The notes under the pieces: generated by a model
Database searches by the model: none
Seen by the model: the letters and a program-made list of their open reading frames with translations, nothing else
Told to the model about the DNA's origin: nothing
Part shown: one piece after another, positions 16,797-26,566 of the stretch
Numbering within the stretch: the stretch's first letter is position 1
Layout of the letters: every line of letters starts with the position of its first letter
DNA from: Tannerellaceae bacterium
GTDB lineage: Bacteria > Bacteroidota > Bacteroidia > Bacteroidales > Tannerellaceae
Length of the DNA stretch: 36,206 nucleotides
Reading direction: 5' to 3'
NCBI GenBank assembly: GCA_021204405.1
Contig: JAJPZJ010000048.1
Span: forward strand, 1-36,206
Position numbers and translations under genes: made by a program

Positions 16797-19583
16797 TTAT
16801 AATTTTTCTTTCAGGAATTTGCCTGTATACGATTCCGGACAAGCTGCAACCTCTTCCGGTGTTCCGCTACACACCAAATATCCTCCTGCGCCACCCCCTT
16901 CAGGCCCCAGGTCAATCAGATAATCGGCACATTTGATTACATCCATATTATGTTCGATAATCACCACCGTATGTCCTTTTTCAATTAAAGCATTAAAAGC
17001 TTTTAACAGGGTTTTGATATCGTGGAAATGGAGGCCGGTAGTCGGTTCGTCGAACATAAAAAGGGTCGGTTGCTGTTTTTCCTGCCCCAGATAATAGGCC
17101 AGTTTAACCCGTTGGTTCTCACCCCCGGATAACGTAGAGGAGGTTTGTCCCAATTTGATATAACCTAGCCCTACATCCTGAAGCGATTTCAATTTCTTAA
17201 TAATCTTTTTAACCTGTGCGGATGTATGTTCCGAAAAGAATTCGATCGCCTGGTTCACGGTCATCTCCAGCATATCGTGGATATTCACCCCGTGAAACTC
17301 TACTTCCAGCAAATCGGGTTTGAAACGTTTTCCGTGGCAGGTTTCACACTCCAGGGTAATATCGGCCATAAACTGCATTTTCACAGTTATTTGTCCTTCC
17401 CCTTTACATTCCTCGCAACGGCCACCCTCTTTATTGAAAGAGAAGTAAGCCGCTGTATAGCCCATCTGTTTGGCCAGTGCCTGTTCTGCATACAGCTTAC
17501 GGATCTCGTCATAGGCGCCGATATAGGTAACTGGGTTCGAGCGCGAACTTTTCCCAATGGAGTTCTGGTCGACAAATTCAATTTCTTTGACCAGTTGCAG
17601 GTCTCCTTCAATGGCTTTGCATTCTACGGTGTTACGTGCGGCATCATCGAGGCTCCTTTTTACTCCTTCATAGAAAATATCCCTTACCAGCGAGCTTTTA
17701 CCGGAACCACTTACACCGGTAACAACCGTCATCACGTTTAACGGGAATTTTACATCTATCACCTTCAGGTTATTTTTCCGTGCACCGATCACTTCTATAT
17801 AGTTATTCCACGGACGGCGGTAAGGGGGCAATTCTATTTTATCCTCTCCCGTAAGGTAGCGTACGGTATAACTGTTGCTATCTTTTTGCAGGTCATTTAC
17901 ATCTCCCTGGTACACAACTTCACCACCCAGGCGTCCGGCTTTCGGCCCAATATCTATAATGTAGTCGGCAGCGCGGATAATATCTTCGTCATGCTCTACC
18001 ACCACAACCGTATTTCCTAATTCCTGTAGTTGACGAAGCACCTTTATCAGCAAGTCGGTATCCCGCGAATGTAATCCGATACTGGGTTCATCTAAAATAT
18101 AAAGTGAGCCTACCAGGCTACTTCCTAAAGAGGTGGCCAGGTTGATCCGCTGACTTTCTCCACCCGAAAGGGAAGAAGAAAGCCGGTCGAGTATAAGGTA
18201 ACCCAGCCCTACATCCAGCAGGAATTGCAGGCGGTTATTGATTTCGGTAAGCAATCTTTTGCCGATGGCTGCATCTGTTTCATTGAGTTGCAGGTTATCA
18301 AAAAAAGCTTTTGCTTCTGTGATGGGTAAAGCCACCAGTTCCGCAATATTTTTTCCACCTACCTGTACGTACAGGGCCTCTTTTTTCAAACGTCCGCCTT
18401 TGCAATCCGGGCAGGTTGTTTTTCCCCGGTACCGGGCCAGCATGACGCGGTATTGTATCTTATAAAGATTCTCTTCTACATGTTTGAAAAAGTTGTCAAT
18501 CCCGTGCACTCCGGGTGCTCCATGCCATAAAAGGTCTTTTTCTTTATCAGTCAGTGCATAATAGGGGCGGTGGATCGGAAATTTATATTTCTCACTTTTC
18601 CGGGTAAAATCCCTTAACCACTCACTCATCACTTCGCCTTTCCAGCAAACGACCGCTCCTTCATATACCGAAAGGCTTTTATCCGGTACCACCAGGTTCT
18701 CGTCAATTCCCAATATTTTACCAAAGCCCTCGCAGGTAGGGCAGGCACCCAGTGGGTTGTTAAAGCTGAACATCATATCGGTGGGTTCCAGGAAGGTGAT
18801 GCCATCTGCCTCGAACTTTTTGGAGTATTCTTTTACAATCGTCTCCTCTTTGGTATATATCCGTATAATACAGGTATCGTGTCCTTCAAAAAAGGCTGTT
18901 TCAGCCGAATCGGCCAACCGGCTTTTCAATGTTTTATCATCCGATACCACTAACCGGTCTATCAGGAGTTCGATAGGATTTGCCTGTAACAAAGCCTCAT
19001 CGGCCATTACCTCTTGTATCCGGTGTATATTTTCTCCTATGGAGATCCGCGTATAGCCCTCTTTCTGGAGGATTTCCAATTGTTCTTTCATACTTCGGCC
19101 TGCGGGAAGCACAATAGGGGCATACACCGCAAAACGGGTACCGTCGGGATAAGATAATACCTCGTTTAGAATGTCGCTCACCTGATGTTTCTTTACCTCT
19201 AGTCCGGTAACCGGTGAGATTGTTTTACCAATCCGTGCAAAAAGAAGCCTCAGATATTCGTAGATCTCCGTAGAGGTTCCCACGGTGGAGCGTGGATTAC
19301 GGGTATTTACTTTCTGTTCGATGGCGATTGCCGGGGGAATGCCTTTTATATAGTCGCACTCCGGTTTGCTCATTCTTCCCAGGAACTGCCGGGCGTACGA
19401 GGATAGACTTTCTACGTATCTCCGTTGTCCTTCCGCATATAGTGTATCGAACGTCAGGGAAGATTTTCCGCTTCCTGACAGTCCGGTAATTACCACTAAT
19501 TTGTTTCTGGGAATCTCAACGTCAATATTTTTCAGATTGTTTATCCGGGCACCTTTGATATATATCGTTTTGTTGTCAGACAT
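16797..19583 (-). CDS. uvrA: Excinuclease ABC subunit A
   Basis: A 928-residue damage-recognition ATPase of nucleotide excision repair. Two ABC ATPase halves are seen. The first has Walker A GLSGSGKSSL (about residue 34) and signature LSGGESQRI. The second has GVSGSGKSSL (about residue 634) and LSGGENQRVKLA. Zinc-finger cysteines are present in CPTCEGFG, CPDCKGGRL and CEECKGEG/CETCHGKRF. The start MSDNKTIYIKGARINNLKNI fits the family. It is transcribed alone; its promoter is likely TACTTTTG at 19613-19620 on the minus strand. Confidence 0.97.
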   Translation of the reverse strand: MSDNKTIYIKGARINNLKNIDVEIPRNKLVVITGLSGSGKSSLTFDTLYAEGQRRYVESLSSYARQFLGRMSKPECDYIKGIPPAIAIEQKVNTRNPRSTVGTSTEIYEYLRLLFARIGKTISPVTGLEVKKHQVSDILNEVLSYPDGTRFAVYAPIVLPAGRSMKEQLEILQKEGYTRISIGENIHRIQEVMADEALLQANPIELLIDRLVVSDDKTLKSRLADSAETAFFEGHDTCIIRIYTKEETIVKEYSKKFEADGITFLEPTDMMFSFNNPLGACPTCEGFGKILGIDENLVVPDKSLSVYEGAVVCWKGEVMSEWLRDFTRKSEKYKFPIHRPYYALTDKEKDLLWHGAPGVHGIDNFFKHVEENLYKIQYRVMLARYRGKTTCPDCKGGRLKKEALYVQVGGKNIAELVALPITEAKAFFDNLQLNETDAAIGKRLLTEINNRLQFLLDVGLGYLILDRLSSSLSGGESQRINLATSLGSSLVGSLYILDEPSIGLHSRDTDLLIKVLRQLQELGNTVVVVEHDEDIIRAADYIIDIGPKAGRLGGEVVYQGDVNDLQKDSNSYTVRYLTGEDKIELPPYRRPWNNYIEVIGARKNNLKVIDVKFPLNVMTVVTGVSGSGKSSLVRDIFYEGVKRSLDDAARNTVECKAIEGDLQLVKEIEFVDQNSIGKSSRSNPVTYIGAYDEIRKLYAEQALAKQMGYTAAYFSFNKEGGRCEECKGEGQITVKMQFMADITLECETCHGKRFKPDLLEVEFHGVNIHDMLEMTVNQAIEFFSEHTSAQVKKIIKKLKSLQDVGLGYIKLGQTSSTLSGGENQRVKLAYYLGQEKQQPTLFMFDEPTTGLHFHDIKTLLKAFNALIEKGHTVVIIEHNMDVIKCADYLIDLGPEGGGAGGYLVCSGTPEEVAACPESYTGKFLKEKL

Positions 19584-19612
19584 AGTTAGTTATCCAGTTT
19601 TCAAATAGTCTG

Positions 19613-19620
19613 CAAAAGTA
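19613..19620 (-). promoter_or_regulatory. -7 box (TACTTTTG) before uvrA
   Basis: A perfect TAnnTTTG about 30 bases before the uvrA ATG. A TTGTC further upstream is a weak -33 candidate. Confidence 0.45.
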
Positions 19621-20110
19621 ACAAAAAGAACTGACAATTCCTTATGCGTGAGTAGCTAAGAAGCCTCTTCCCTGCAAGCATGTAAAATCTCTTATTACAT
19701 AAATTGATTAATCCTGTTTAAGTTCATTAACATCCCCTTGGGTTTTCCTTCCTTCATCTTTTGTAATAATTGTTTGTCGTTCGGTAAATAATAATTTAAC
19801 AAACAATAAATAATATGTTTTCGCAGGTTAAATTATTAGCTGTCGTGCGAAAAAAGAAAAATATATATTAAAAAAATGAAATTTTGCTGTATTTTATTTA
19901 TGGAATTGCTCAGTAATTTTGACAAGGTTAATAAATTGATTTTTAGTTATTTGAAGGTTGTTTTTGCTGCTTTTTAAAGGAAAAAGGAAAATTGTATGGA
20001 ATAGGTGGAAATAGCGGTCTAAGTGCTTGAAATCCTGATGTGGACAGGGTTGTAAAGAGTACAGCAACAGCTTTTGGTAAGTTCCTGTGTTTTTTTGGAG
20101 TAGTTTTAGT

Positions 20111-20145
20111 GTTGTATATACAAGAATAGTTTTTTATTATATTTG
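20111..20145 (+). promoter_or_regulatory. Promoter of the glycosyl hydrolase-AraC operon
   Basis: -7 box TATATTTG at 20138-20145 matches TAnnTTTG. GTTG at 20111-20114 is a possible -33 element, with a slightly long spacer of 23 bases. The coding start is 31 bases downstream. Confidence 0.5.
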
Positions 20146-20176
20146 CAGTAGTTAAACGTAAATTATAAAAAATCAC

Positions 20177-21706
20177 TTGGGAAAGATCCTTAAATATTAT
20201 CATCTTTTATCAGTTATTTTGATCGTGCTGATAACCTCCTGTTCCACTCATAAGGATTTGGTGATGGAGGATCATCCCGTTAACCCTAAACGCGAATTCA
20301 GGGGAGCCTGGATTCAGACTGCTTTTCAAGAAGAATATAAAAATATGTCGGTAAAAGAGCTAAAAGCCGACTTAATCCGTAAGCTCGATTATCTACAAAC
20401 GTGTGGAATAAACGCTATTATCTTCCAGGTGCGTCCGGAGGCGGATGCATTTTATCGGTCAGACCTGGAACCCTGGAGCCGTTTCTATACCGGCCGGCAG
20501 GGGAAGGCGCCGGAAGATGATTTTGATGTGATGGAGTTCCTGGTTGCAGCATGCCACGAGCGGAATATGGAATTTCATGCCTGGCTTAATCCTTACCGTG
20601 CCAGTACTTCCGGTAGTACGATCTTTGCCGATTCGCATATTTACCACAAAAACCCTGATTGGTTTGTTATATATAATAAGCAGGTATTATTCGACCCCGG
20701 CTTACCGGAAAGCCGTCAGTTTATCTGCCGGGTGGTACGCGATATCGTAAGGCGTTACGATATAGATGCTATCCATATGGATGATTATTTCTATCCGTAC
20801 CCGGTGGCAGGGGTACCTTTTCCGGACGATTATAGTTTTAAGAAGTATGGCCTAAGCCGTGGATATACCGAAGCACAGCGTGGCGACTGGTGCCGGGAGA
20901 ATGTGAATACGTTGATAAGTGAACTGAAAAGGACTATTTTGCTGGCTAAGCCCTGGGTGCGTTTTGGGATCAGTCCGTTTGGTATTTACCGGAATAAGAA
21001 GAGTACTCCCGATGGTTCGGGCAGTAATACCAACGGACTACAGAACTATGATGACCTGTATGCCGATGTAACCCATTGGGTGAAGCAGGGATGGATCGAT
21101 TACAATATCCCACAGATCTATTGGGAGATCGGTCATACGGCAGCAGATTATACAACACTTATTCAATGGTGGGATCAACATACGTATGGAGGGCATATGT
21201 ATATAGGACAGGATGTGACACGAACAATGAAAGCGGGTCAATTGGCAGAGAAGATGTGGTATGAAAGAAACTTACCGCATGTAATGGGAAACTGTTTCTG
21301 GCCTGCGAACGAGATATTATGGAATAATGGAGGAATTGCTGATAGCCTGAAAAGAAATTATCACCGCTATCCGGCTTTAATACCAGCCTACACCCATATG
21401 CACGACCGTGCCCCTGCTGAAGTAAATGGATTGACAACGGAATGGACCGCCGATGGATATATCCTGCATTGGAAAGCCCGACAAAGCACTATCAACCCGG
21501 AGCTGGCTTCTTATTTTGTAATTTACTGTTTTGATGCTAACGAACCAATTGACCTGACTAATACCCGAAAAATTGTTGCAATAACCCGTGAAACTCAGTA
21601 TGTACTACCGTATGAGAAGGGAAAACGCAAATACCGCTATGTGGTAACTGCTGTAGACCGTTTTCATAACGAAAACAAAGGAAAGATTAAAAAAGTAAAA
21701 CTGTAG
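20177..21706 (+). CDS. Family-10-like glycosyl hydrolase lipoprotein (GHL10/DUF187)
   Basis: A 509-residue lipoprotein: signal YYHLLSVILIVLITSC with the lipobox Cys at about residue 22. The catalytic TIM barrel matches the YngK-like GHL10 family. REFRGAWIQTAF, INAIIFQVRPEADAFYRS, the EFHAWLNPYRAS strand, DAIHMDDYFYPYP (acidic pair) and IPQIYWEIGH are all typical. A fibronectin-like domain follows (about residues 410-505). Substrate unknown; relatives act on cell-wall or other glycans. The likely start is TTG at 20177, because no ATG lies between the in-frame stop at 20159 and the signal peptide. The AraC-type gene follows after 4 bases. Confidence 0.85.
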   Translation: MGKILKYYHLLSVILIVLITSCSTHKDLVMEDHPVNPKREFRGAWIQTAFQEEYKNMSVKELKADLIRKLDYLQTCGINAIIFQVRPEADAFYRSDLEPWSRFYTGRQGKAPEDDFDVMEFLVAACHERNMEFHAWLNPYRASTSGSTIFADSHIYHKNPDWFVIYNKQVLFDPGLPESRQFICRVVRDIVRRYDIDAIHMDDYFYPYPVAGVPFPDDYSFKKYGLSRGYTEAQRGDWCRENVNTLISELKRTILLAKPWVRFGISPFGIYRNKKSTPDGSGSNTNGLQNYDDLYADVTHWVKQGWIDYNIPQIYWEIGHTAADYTTLIQWWDQHTYGGHMYIGQDVTRTMKAGQLAEKMWYERNLPHVMGNCFWPANEILWNNGGIADSLKRNYHRYPALIPAYTHMHDRAPAEVNGLTTEWTADGYILHWKARQSTINPELASYFVIYCFDANEPIDLTNTRKIVAITRETQYVLPYEKGKRKYRYVVTAVDRFHNENKGKIKKVKL

Positions 21707-21710
21707 TAAT

Positions 21711-22586
21711 ATGTTTTATACTGATCTGAGTTATAGTAAGTACATGGATTGCGCGTCTTGCCCATTGTATCAGAAGAATATTTTCAAATACCGGCAGTAT
21801 CAGAAGGGTATGGTCATTGCCGGGGAGCGAAGTATTCAGAATACCATTTTCTTCCTTATGCGGGGAGAGGTGATGGTCAATAGCAATGAGTATCCGGGAA
21901 CTGTCTTTCGTGCCGGACAGTTTATCCTGCAACCGATGGGTACCAAAGCCGACTACCATGTACTGGACACGATGGAATGTGTTTTATTTATGTTTGAGCG
22001 CCCTCAGAAAGTTTGTGACGAAAGGTATGATAAAAAAGTGGCCCTGGCAGAAGGAGGCCAGCATCTTTCATTTCCGCATCCCAAGATCATGGACATGTGT
22101 CCTTCGTTACTTATCTTTATGAATGGACTAAAGGGATACCTGATGGACGACCTCCTGTGCTCGGGTTTCCTTAAAGCTAAACAAACGGAGTTAGTTTACC
22201 TGTTGAATTGTTATTATACGTTGAAAGATCTGGCTGCGTTTTACTCTCCTCTTTTCCGTATCAATAAGAGCTTCGAGTATTTTGTCTTACAAAATTATAA
22301 GAAGGTAAAAGACGTGGAAGCATTTGCCAGGCTGGGAGGATATAGTACACCTACCTTCCGCCGTATTTTCAAAGATACTTTTGGTGAACCTGTTTACCAA
22401 TGGTTGTTGAAAAAGAAATGTGAAGACATACAGAATGATCTGTTGAACTCATCCTTTAGTATCTCTTCTATTTCTGAGAAGTATGGTTTTGAATCTTTAT
22501 CCAACTTTTCCCATTTCTGCCGGACTAATTTTGGGAAATCACCCCGAACGTTACGTTCGGAAAGAAAGAGTATGCAGGGGGAATGA
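21711..22586 (+). CDS. AraC-family transcriptional regulator
   Basis: A 291-residue protein with a cupin-like N-terminal half (IQNTIFFLMRGEVMVNSNEY ... AGQFILQPMG) and a C-terminal double helix-turn-helix. The first HTH is at about VEAFARLGGYSTPTFRRIFKD and the second at ISSISEKYGFESLSNFSHFC, followed by FGKSPRTLRSERKS, the usual AraC end. It starts 4 bases after the glycosyl hydrolase stop, so the two are co-transcribed. Bacteroidales genomes carry many regulators of this shape. The target is unknown; control of surface or glycan functions is a guess. Confidence 0.88.
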   Translation: MFYTDLSYSKYMDCASCPLYQKNIFKYRQYQKGMVIAGERSIQNTIFFLMRGEVMVNSNEYPGTVFRAGQFILQPMGTKADYHVLDTMECVLFMFERPQKVCDERYDKKVALAEGGQHLSFPHPKIMDMCPSLLIFMNGLKGYLMDDLLCSGFLKAKQTELVYLLNCYYTLKDLAAFYSPLFRINKSFEYFVLQNYKKVKDVEAFARLGGYSTPTFRRIFKDTFGEPVYQWLLKKKCEDIQNDLLNSSFSISSISEKYGFESLSNFSHFCRTNFGKSPRTLRSERKSMQGE

Positions 22587-22875
22587 GTATTTGCTGAGTT
22601 TTTTATTCTAAACCGGGAAAGTATTGGGCGTTATCCCAAAACTATATTTTCCGGAAAAGTAAATAAATGAAGTGTTCCCGAACTTGATCCGGGATCGCAA
22701 AAGAACAGACGGATATCTATCTTTATTGTAACTTATACCGTCTGTTCCTGTGCGGTCCCCGCCTTCGCGGGGAACTAAGCAAGACTTTTTGAGACAGTGC
22801 TTTGAATGAATTTTTCCCGTGCCGGTAATACTTGTATGGTAAAGATTATAGGACTTCTGGATTATCTCTATTTTA
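22587..22875. repeat. Gap with GC-rich hairpins between convergent genes
   Basis: It holds a perfect 10-bp inverted repeat GAACAGACGG (22703-22712) / CCGTCTGTTC (22738-22747). Just after it is the hairpin TCCCCGCCTTCGCGGGGA at about 22756-22773, which resembles the hairpin before palindrome copy A (16384-16403). The structures may end transcription from both sides. Confidence 0.6.
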
Positions 22876-25217
22876 TTAATAAATGATAAATACTTCCCTG
22901 AATCGTTTCAGGTCACCTTTAGGATGATACGCCTCTGCATACATAATATATATCCCTTGTGGTAAACGTCTTCCCTGCCTGTTGGTACCGTCCCAATAAA
23001 AGGCGCCTTCGGTTCCTGCCGTCTGGTTATTGACCGGTTGTTCGACCTGCCGCCCCTGGATATCGAAAATAAAGATTCTTACGGAATAATCGGGTTGTTC
23101 GAAGAAGTACCGGATGGTATACTCTCCGGTCTGCTCTGAATAGACAGGCGATTCAATACCAGTAGTGATCTCATCGTCGCTATGATCCGGGAAGGTTTGT
23201 GAATTGGGTAAGCCGGGTGTACCATAGCCGGCTGTTGCCGAGGCAGAGGCCCAGTTTGTTTCATCCTGTGTGGGTAGGTTGGGATCGATGCGCTCAAGCG
23301 CAACTCCTTTTTATTTTTGATGGCCGGTGAGTACCATTTGGATGAGTAATTCACTTCGTCTATGATTAATTCGGTATCGGTACGGAATAGCACTAACGTG
23401 GAGGAGGTATTTGCCAGTATAGGCATTTTTAATTGATGTAAGACCTCTTCGTTCGTTTCATAGAAAGCTGTAACTCCTTCAATATCTTTACTTATTACAA
23501 TGTATTCTTCAGGTTGTATGGCCTGGGTGATACTGCTTAATGAATAATTGGTGCTAAGCGTTCCATCGCTTTTTCGGGTTGCAATGGCCAGGTTAGCAAA
23601 GGAAAGCGTTCTGTCGGAGCGGTTGTATAGCTCTATGTATTCGCTTCCCTCCGGGAAAGGTTCCGGTAAAAGTTCATTGAATATAATCTCTCCCGGCTGG
23701 ATATCCCTGGAGTAGGGGAGGGTAGGTTGTCCGGTTTCCTCTTCCTCGTCCGGGTTAACAGATGAGTTTTTATAGCCGGGCGTACCTCCTTGCGGGTCGG
23801 TAGAAAGATACCATTCGTTATCCGCATTCCGTTCCCACGAGCGGGCGGCAGTGGCTTTAGCGTATATTACTTCGTGGATTATCGTATCATCCTTATTGGT
23901 TAACAGGATATCTTTCCCGTCATTAGCCAGATTAGCCGGGAATTTAGTGAGTTCTACTGCCAGTCCTTCCGGTGCAGTGTAGATATCTCGCCCTTCCCGG
24001 TAAAGAACCAGATAGCCATTTGCAGGAATATAAATACCATCCAGCGGAACCGGTTTACTATTGTAAACAAAATTCCAGCCATCCAGTGAAACCTGTTGGT
24101 CAAGGGTATTATATAATTCTACATATTCGGTTTCAGGAAGTAACTCCAGGCCTTTGGGGTTGGCCATAATCTCGTTTATAAGTACAGCGCCGGGAGGAAT
24201 GTTTCCGGCAGGCTTTTCGTTTTCATCCGGTTCTTTGTTTTCAGCTTCCAGGCTAATTTCGAATATTTCTTCTGGGAGTTTCTCCCCGGAGCGCAGATCT
24301 TGTATTCCTTCTATCTTTATTATATAGGTTCGGTTATCCTGTATTTCCGCAGGAAAAGTAGCAACCATTTCCCTGTTGTCGCTTCCATATATAATTTTTG
24401 AAGCATCCCCTATATCCGTAATATGGATGTTGGCTTGGTCTATATTAATAGAAGAGGTGTATTGAAAAAGAAGGTTGGTAGCAGATGGATAGAAAATATC
24501 AATTAATTCAGGAAGTTCTTCGGCTGGCAGAGGAGAAGGAAGTTCCGGCTCATTGATACCCGGTAATACATCCGGGAAAGGAGTAATATAAGGTTCTACC
24601 CGGATATTGTCGAGATAAAAGGTGCTGATACGGCTTTTGATATATTGGCAGCCAATATTCAGAAATCCTCCCGGCCGGTCATTGGCCAGGTTAATGGTGT
24701 AACTTCCTTCCAAAGTAAACGCCTCTTCTCCGGCTTTGCAGGTATAAAGTGTCCAGGTTTGTTGATTTTCCAGTGTGACCCGTATTCTTACATACTCATA
24801 CGGTTCTTCTAATAGGTCTGCTCGTTCGGCAATACAGCGAACGGACGTATGGGAACGGTTACAGTACAGGGATATTTGCCGGTTATTGGTTCCCACCTGT
24901 ACATAGAATAAGGGATCCGATGAGGATTGTCCGGTTGCATACAGGTTGAGACGGACATAATTGGAGTTGGTCGTATGAAAGTCGGTTTTAATATCCATCT
25001 CCCATGTCATATCTTTTCCGTAAGTGATGGGATGGTAAATAGAAACAGTTCCGGCCTCATTTTCCGGCGAAGTAAATTCCAGTATCCCTTCGGGAGATAA
25101 TGTAAAAAGATCTGTATCTCCCTGCCAGAGGCTTTCCGGGTCATTGAAAGAGTCTTCCAATTGGGCAAATGAATGAAATGATAGCAATAGTGCACAGACT
25201 AGTAGAAAATGTTTCAT
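22876..25217 (-). CDS. Secreted lamin-tail-domain protein with C-terminal sorting-type domain, one apparent frameshift
   Basis: The first frame (712 codons) becomes nonsense after AIKNKK. One more base in the plus-strand T5 run at 23308-23312 gives KNKKGVALERIDPNLPTQDE and a sensible tail to 22876, about 780 residues. Layout: signal peptide (MKHFLLVCALLLSFHSFAQ), a laminin-G/concanavalin-like N-terminal domain (about residues 20-210), two lamin-tail domains (VLINEIMANPKG ... VELYNTLDQQVSLDGW; IIFNELLPEPFPEGSEYIEL), and a C-terminal FlgD/type IX-like domain (VRIFIFDIQGRQVEQ ... LPQGIYIMYAEAY). Export by type IX secretion to the cell surface is inferred from family knowledge. Confidence 0.75.
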
Positions 25218-25245
25218 AGTTATCAGGTTTTATAGTTAAAATGTC

Positions 25246-25253
25246 TATCTTTG
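25246..25253 (+). promoter_or_regulatory. -7 box (TATCTTTG) before asd
   Basis: A perfect TAnnTTTG about 90 bases before the asd ATG, in the divergent gap shared with the lamin-tail gene. Confidence 0.45.
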
Positions 25254-25342
25254 TAGGCTCATAACTACCTGCATGTGGCTTTGGTCAGTAATGTAGCAAA
25301 GTTAAATAAATTTTTTATTATACAATTTAATTAGTGCTCAAA

Positions 25343-26353
25343 ATGAAAGTAGCAATTGTTGGAGTAAGTGGAGCAGTAGGACAGGAGTTCCTGCGCGTGC
25401 TCGACGAGAGAAACTTCCCTATCGATGAGCTTGTGCTTTTTGGCTCATCACGCAGTGCCGGACGTGTTTATACCTTCCGTGGTAAACAGTATACCGTAAA
25501 GGAGCTTAAGCATAACGACGACTTTAAGGGAATCGATGTTGCTTTTGTTTCGGCCGGAGGGGGTACGTCTGTTGAATTTGCAGAAACTATCACAAAGCAT
25601 GGAGCGGTTATGATCGATAACTCCAGTGCTTTCCGTATGGACAATGATGTACCGTTGGTAGTGCCTGAAGTGAATCCGGAAGATGCTTTGGATCGTCCCC
25701 GTGGCATTATTGCCAATCCGAACTGTACAACTATCCAGATGGTAGTTGCCCTGAAAGCGATCGAAAACCTGTCGCATATCAAACGTGTACATGTTTCTAC
25801 TTACCAGGCTGCCAGTGGTGCAGGTGCATCGGCTATGGCTGAACTGGAAAAACAATATGAAGAGCTGTTGAAAGGGGATAAACCTACCATCGAGAAGTTT
25901 GCTTACCAGTTGGCTTACAACCTGATCCCACAGGTAGATGTATTTACCGATAACGGCTATACCAAGGAAGAGATAAAGATGTATAATGAAACACATAAAA
26001 TTATGCATTCTGATATCGAAGTAAGTGCTACCTGTGTACGTGTACCGGTTATGCGTGCCCACAGCGAAGCTACCTGGGTGGAAACAGAACGTCCTGTCAG
26101 TGTGGAAGAGGCTCGTAAAGCATTTGCTGAAGCTGAAGGAATTATCCTGCAGGACGACACGGCATCTAAAGATTATCCGATGCCCTTGTTTATTGCCGGT
26201 AAAGATCCTGTATATGTAGGCCGTATCCGCAAAGACCTGGCTAATCTGAATGGTTTGACATTCTGGACCGTAAGCGACCAGATCAAAAAAGGAGCTGCTT
26301 TAAATGCTGTACAGATTGCAGAATATTTGTTGAAGGTTAAGAATATTGGTTAA
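25343..26353 (+). CDS. asd: Aspartate-semialdehyde dehydrogenase
   Basis: Reduces aspartyl phosphate to aspartate semialdehyde for Lys, Thr, Met and diaminopimelate synthesis. It has 336 residues from the ATG at 25343, chosen over the GTG at 25334 because the family begins [20 protein letters not shown], the NADP-binding glycine motif. The catalytic Cys128 lies in NPNCTTIQM. The conserved [16 protein letters not shown] and the end ISDQI-like [21 protein letters not shown] are intact. The gene appears monocistronic, with a terminator at 26376-26410. Confidence 0.96.
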   Translation: MKVAIVGVSGAVGQEFLRVLDERNFPIDELVLFGSSRSAGRVYTFRGKQYTVKELKHNDDFKGIDVAFVSAGGGTSVEFAETITKHGAVMIDNSSAFRMDNDVPLVVPEVNPEDALDRPRGIIANPNCTTIQMVVALKAIENLSHIKRVHVSTYQAASGAGASAMAELEKQYEELLKGDKPTIEKFAYQLAYNLIPQVDVFTDNGYTKEEIKMYNETHKIMHSDIEVSATCVRVPVMRAHSEATWVETERPVSVEEARKAFAEAEGIILQDDTASKDYPMPLFIAGKDPVYVGRIRKDLANLNGLTFWTVSDQIKKGAALNAVQIAEYLLKVKNIG

Positions 26354-26375
26354 GCCTGTAAAATATACATAAGTG

Positions 26376-26410
26376 AAAGGAGTTGGCCGGTCGGTCAGCT
26401 CCTTTTCTTT
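26376..26410 (+). terminator. Terminator after asd
   Basis: The stem AAAGGAGTTGGCC pairs with GGTCAGCTCCTTT (with G-T pairs) around a 4-base loop, followed by TCTTTTTT. Confidence 0.8.
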
Positions 26411-26423
26411 TTTACAACTTAGA

Positions 26424-26510
26424 AGAATGAGAGGAACACAGAGACACGGGGACACAGAGGATTTATTTTCAAAGAATTAAAAAACTCCGTGTCTCTGTGT
26501 CTCCGTGTTG
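26424..26510. repeat. Inverted repeat built of 8-bp GACACAGA/GACACGGA units
   Basis: The left arm has ACACAGAG-ACACGGGG-ACACAGAG (8-bp period). The right arm has CCGTGTCT-CTGTGTCT-CCGTGTTG, its complement. About 30 AT-rich bases form the loop. It lies between asd and the convergent outer-membrane protein gene. Confidence 0.8.
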
Positions 26511-26566
26511 AATAGTATGTTTTGTAACAGCCCTTCGAGTAGATGAATAGCTAATAGGATTACTAC

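Larger units (their letters stand above)
19584..20176. other. AT-rich gap between divergent uvrA and glycosyl hydrolase genes
   Basis: No supported gene. It holds the uvrA promoter candidate at its left end and the hydrolase promoter candidate at its right end. In the middle is a perfect 12-bp inverted repeat TAATAATTTAAC (19789-19800) / GTTAAATTATTA (19827-19838). A second inverted pair, ATTGTTTGT/ACAAACAAT, is interleaved with it. Confidence 0.6.

Noticed and set aside
17226..17741. Forward open frame of 171 codons
   Set aside because: Antisense to uvrA; no motif of its own.
19943..20203. Reverse open frame of 86 codons before the glycosyl hydrolase
   Set aside because: It overlaps the hydrolase promoter and signal peptide region, is low in complexity and has no recognisable family.
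25448..26062. Reverse-strand open frame of 204 codons
   Set aside because: Fully antisense to asd, which has intact catalytic motifs; composition is that of a shadow frame.
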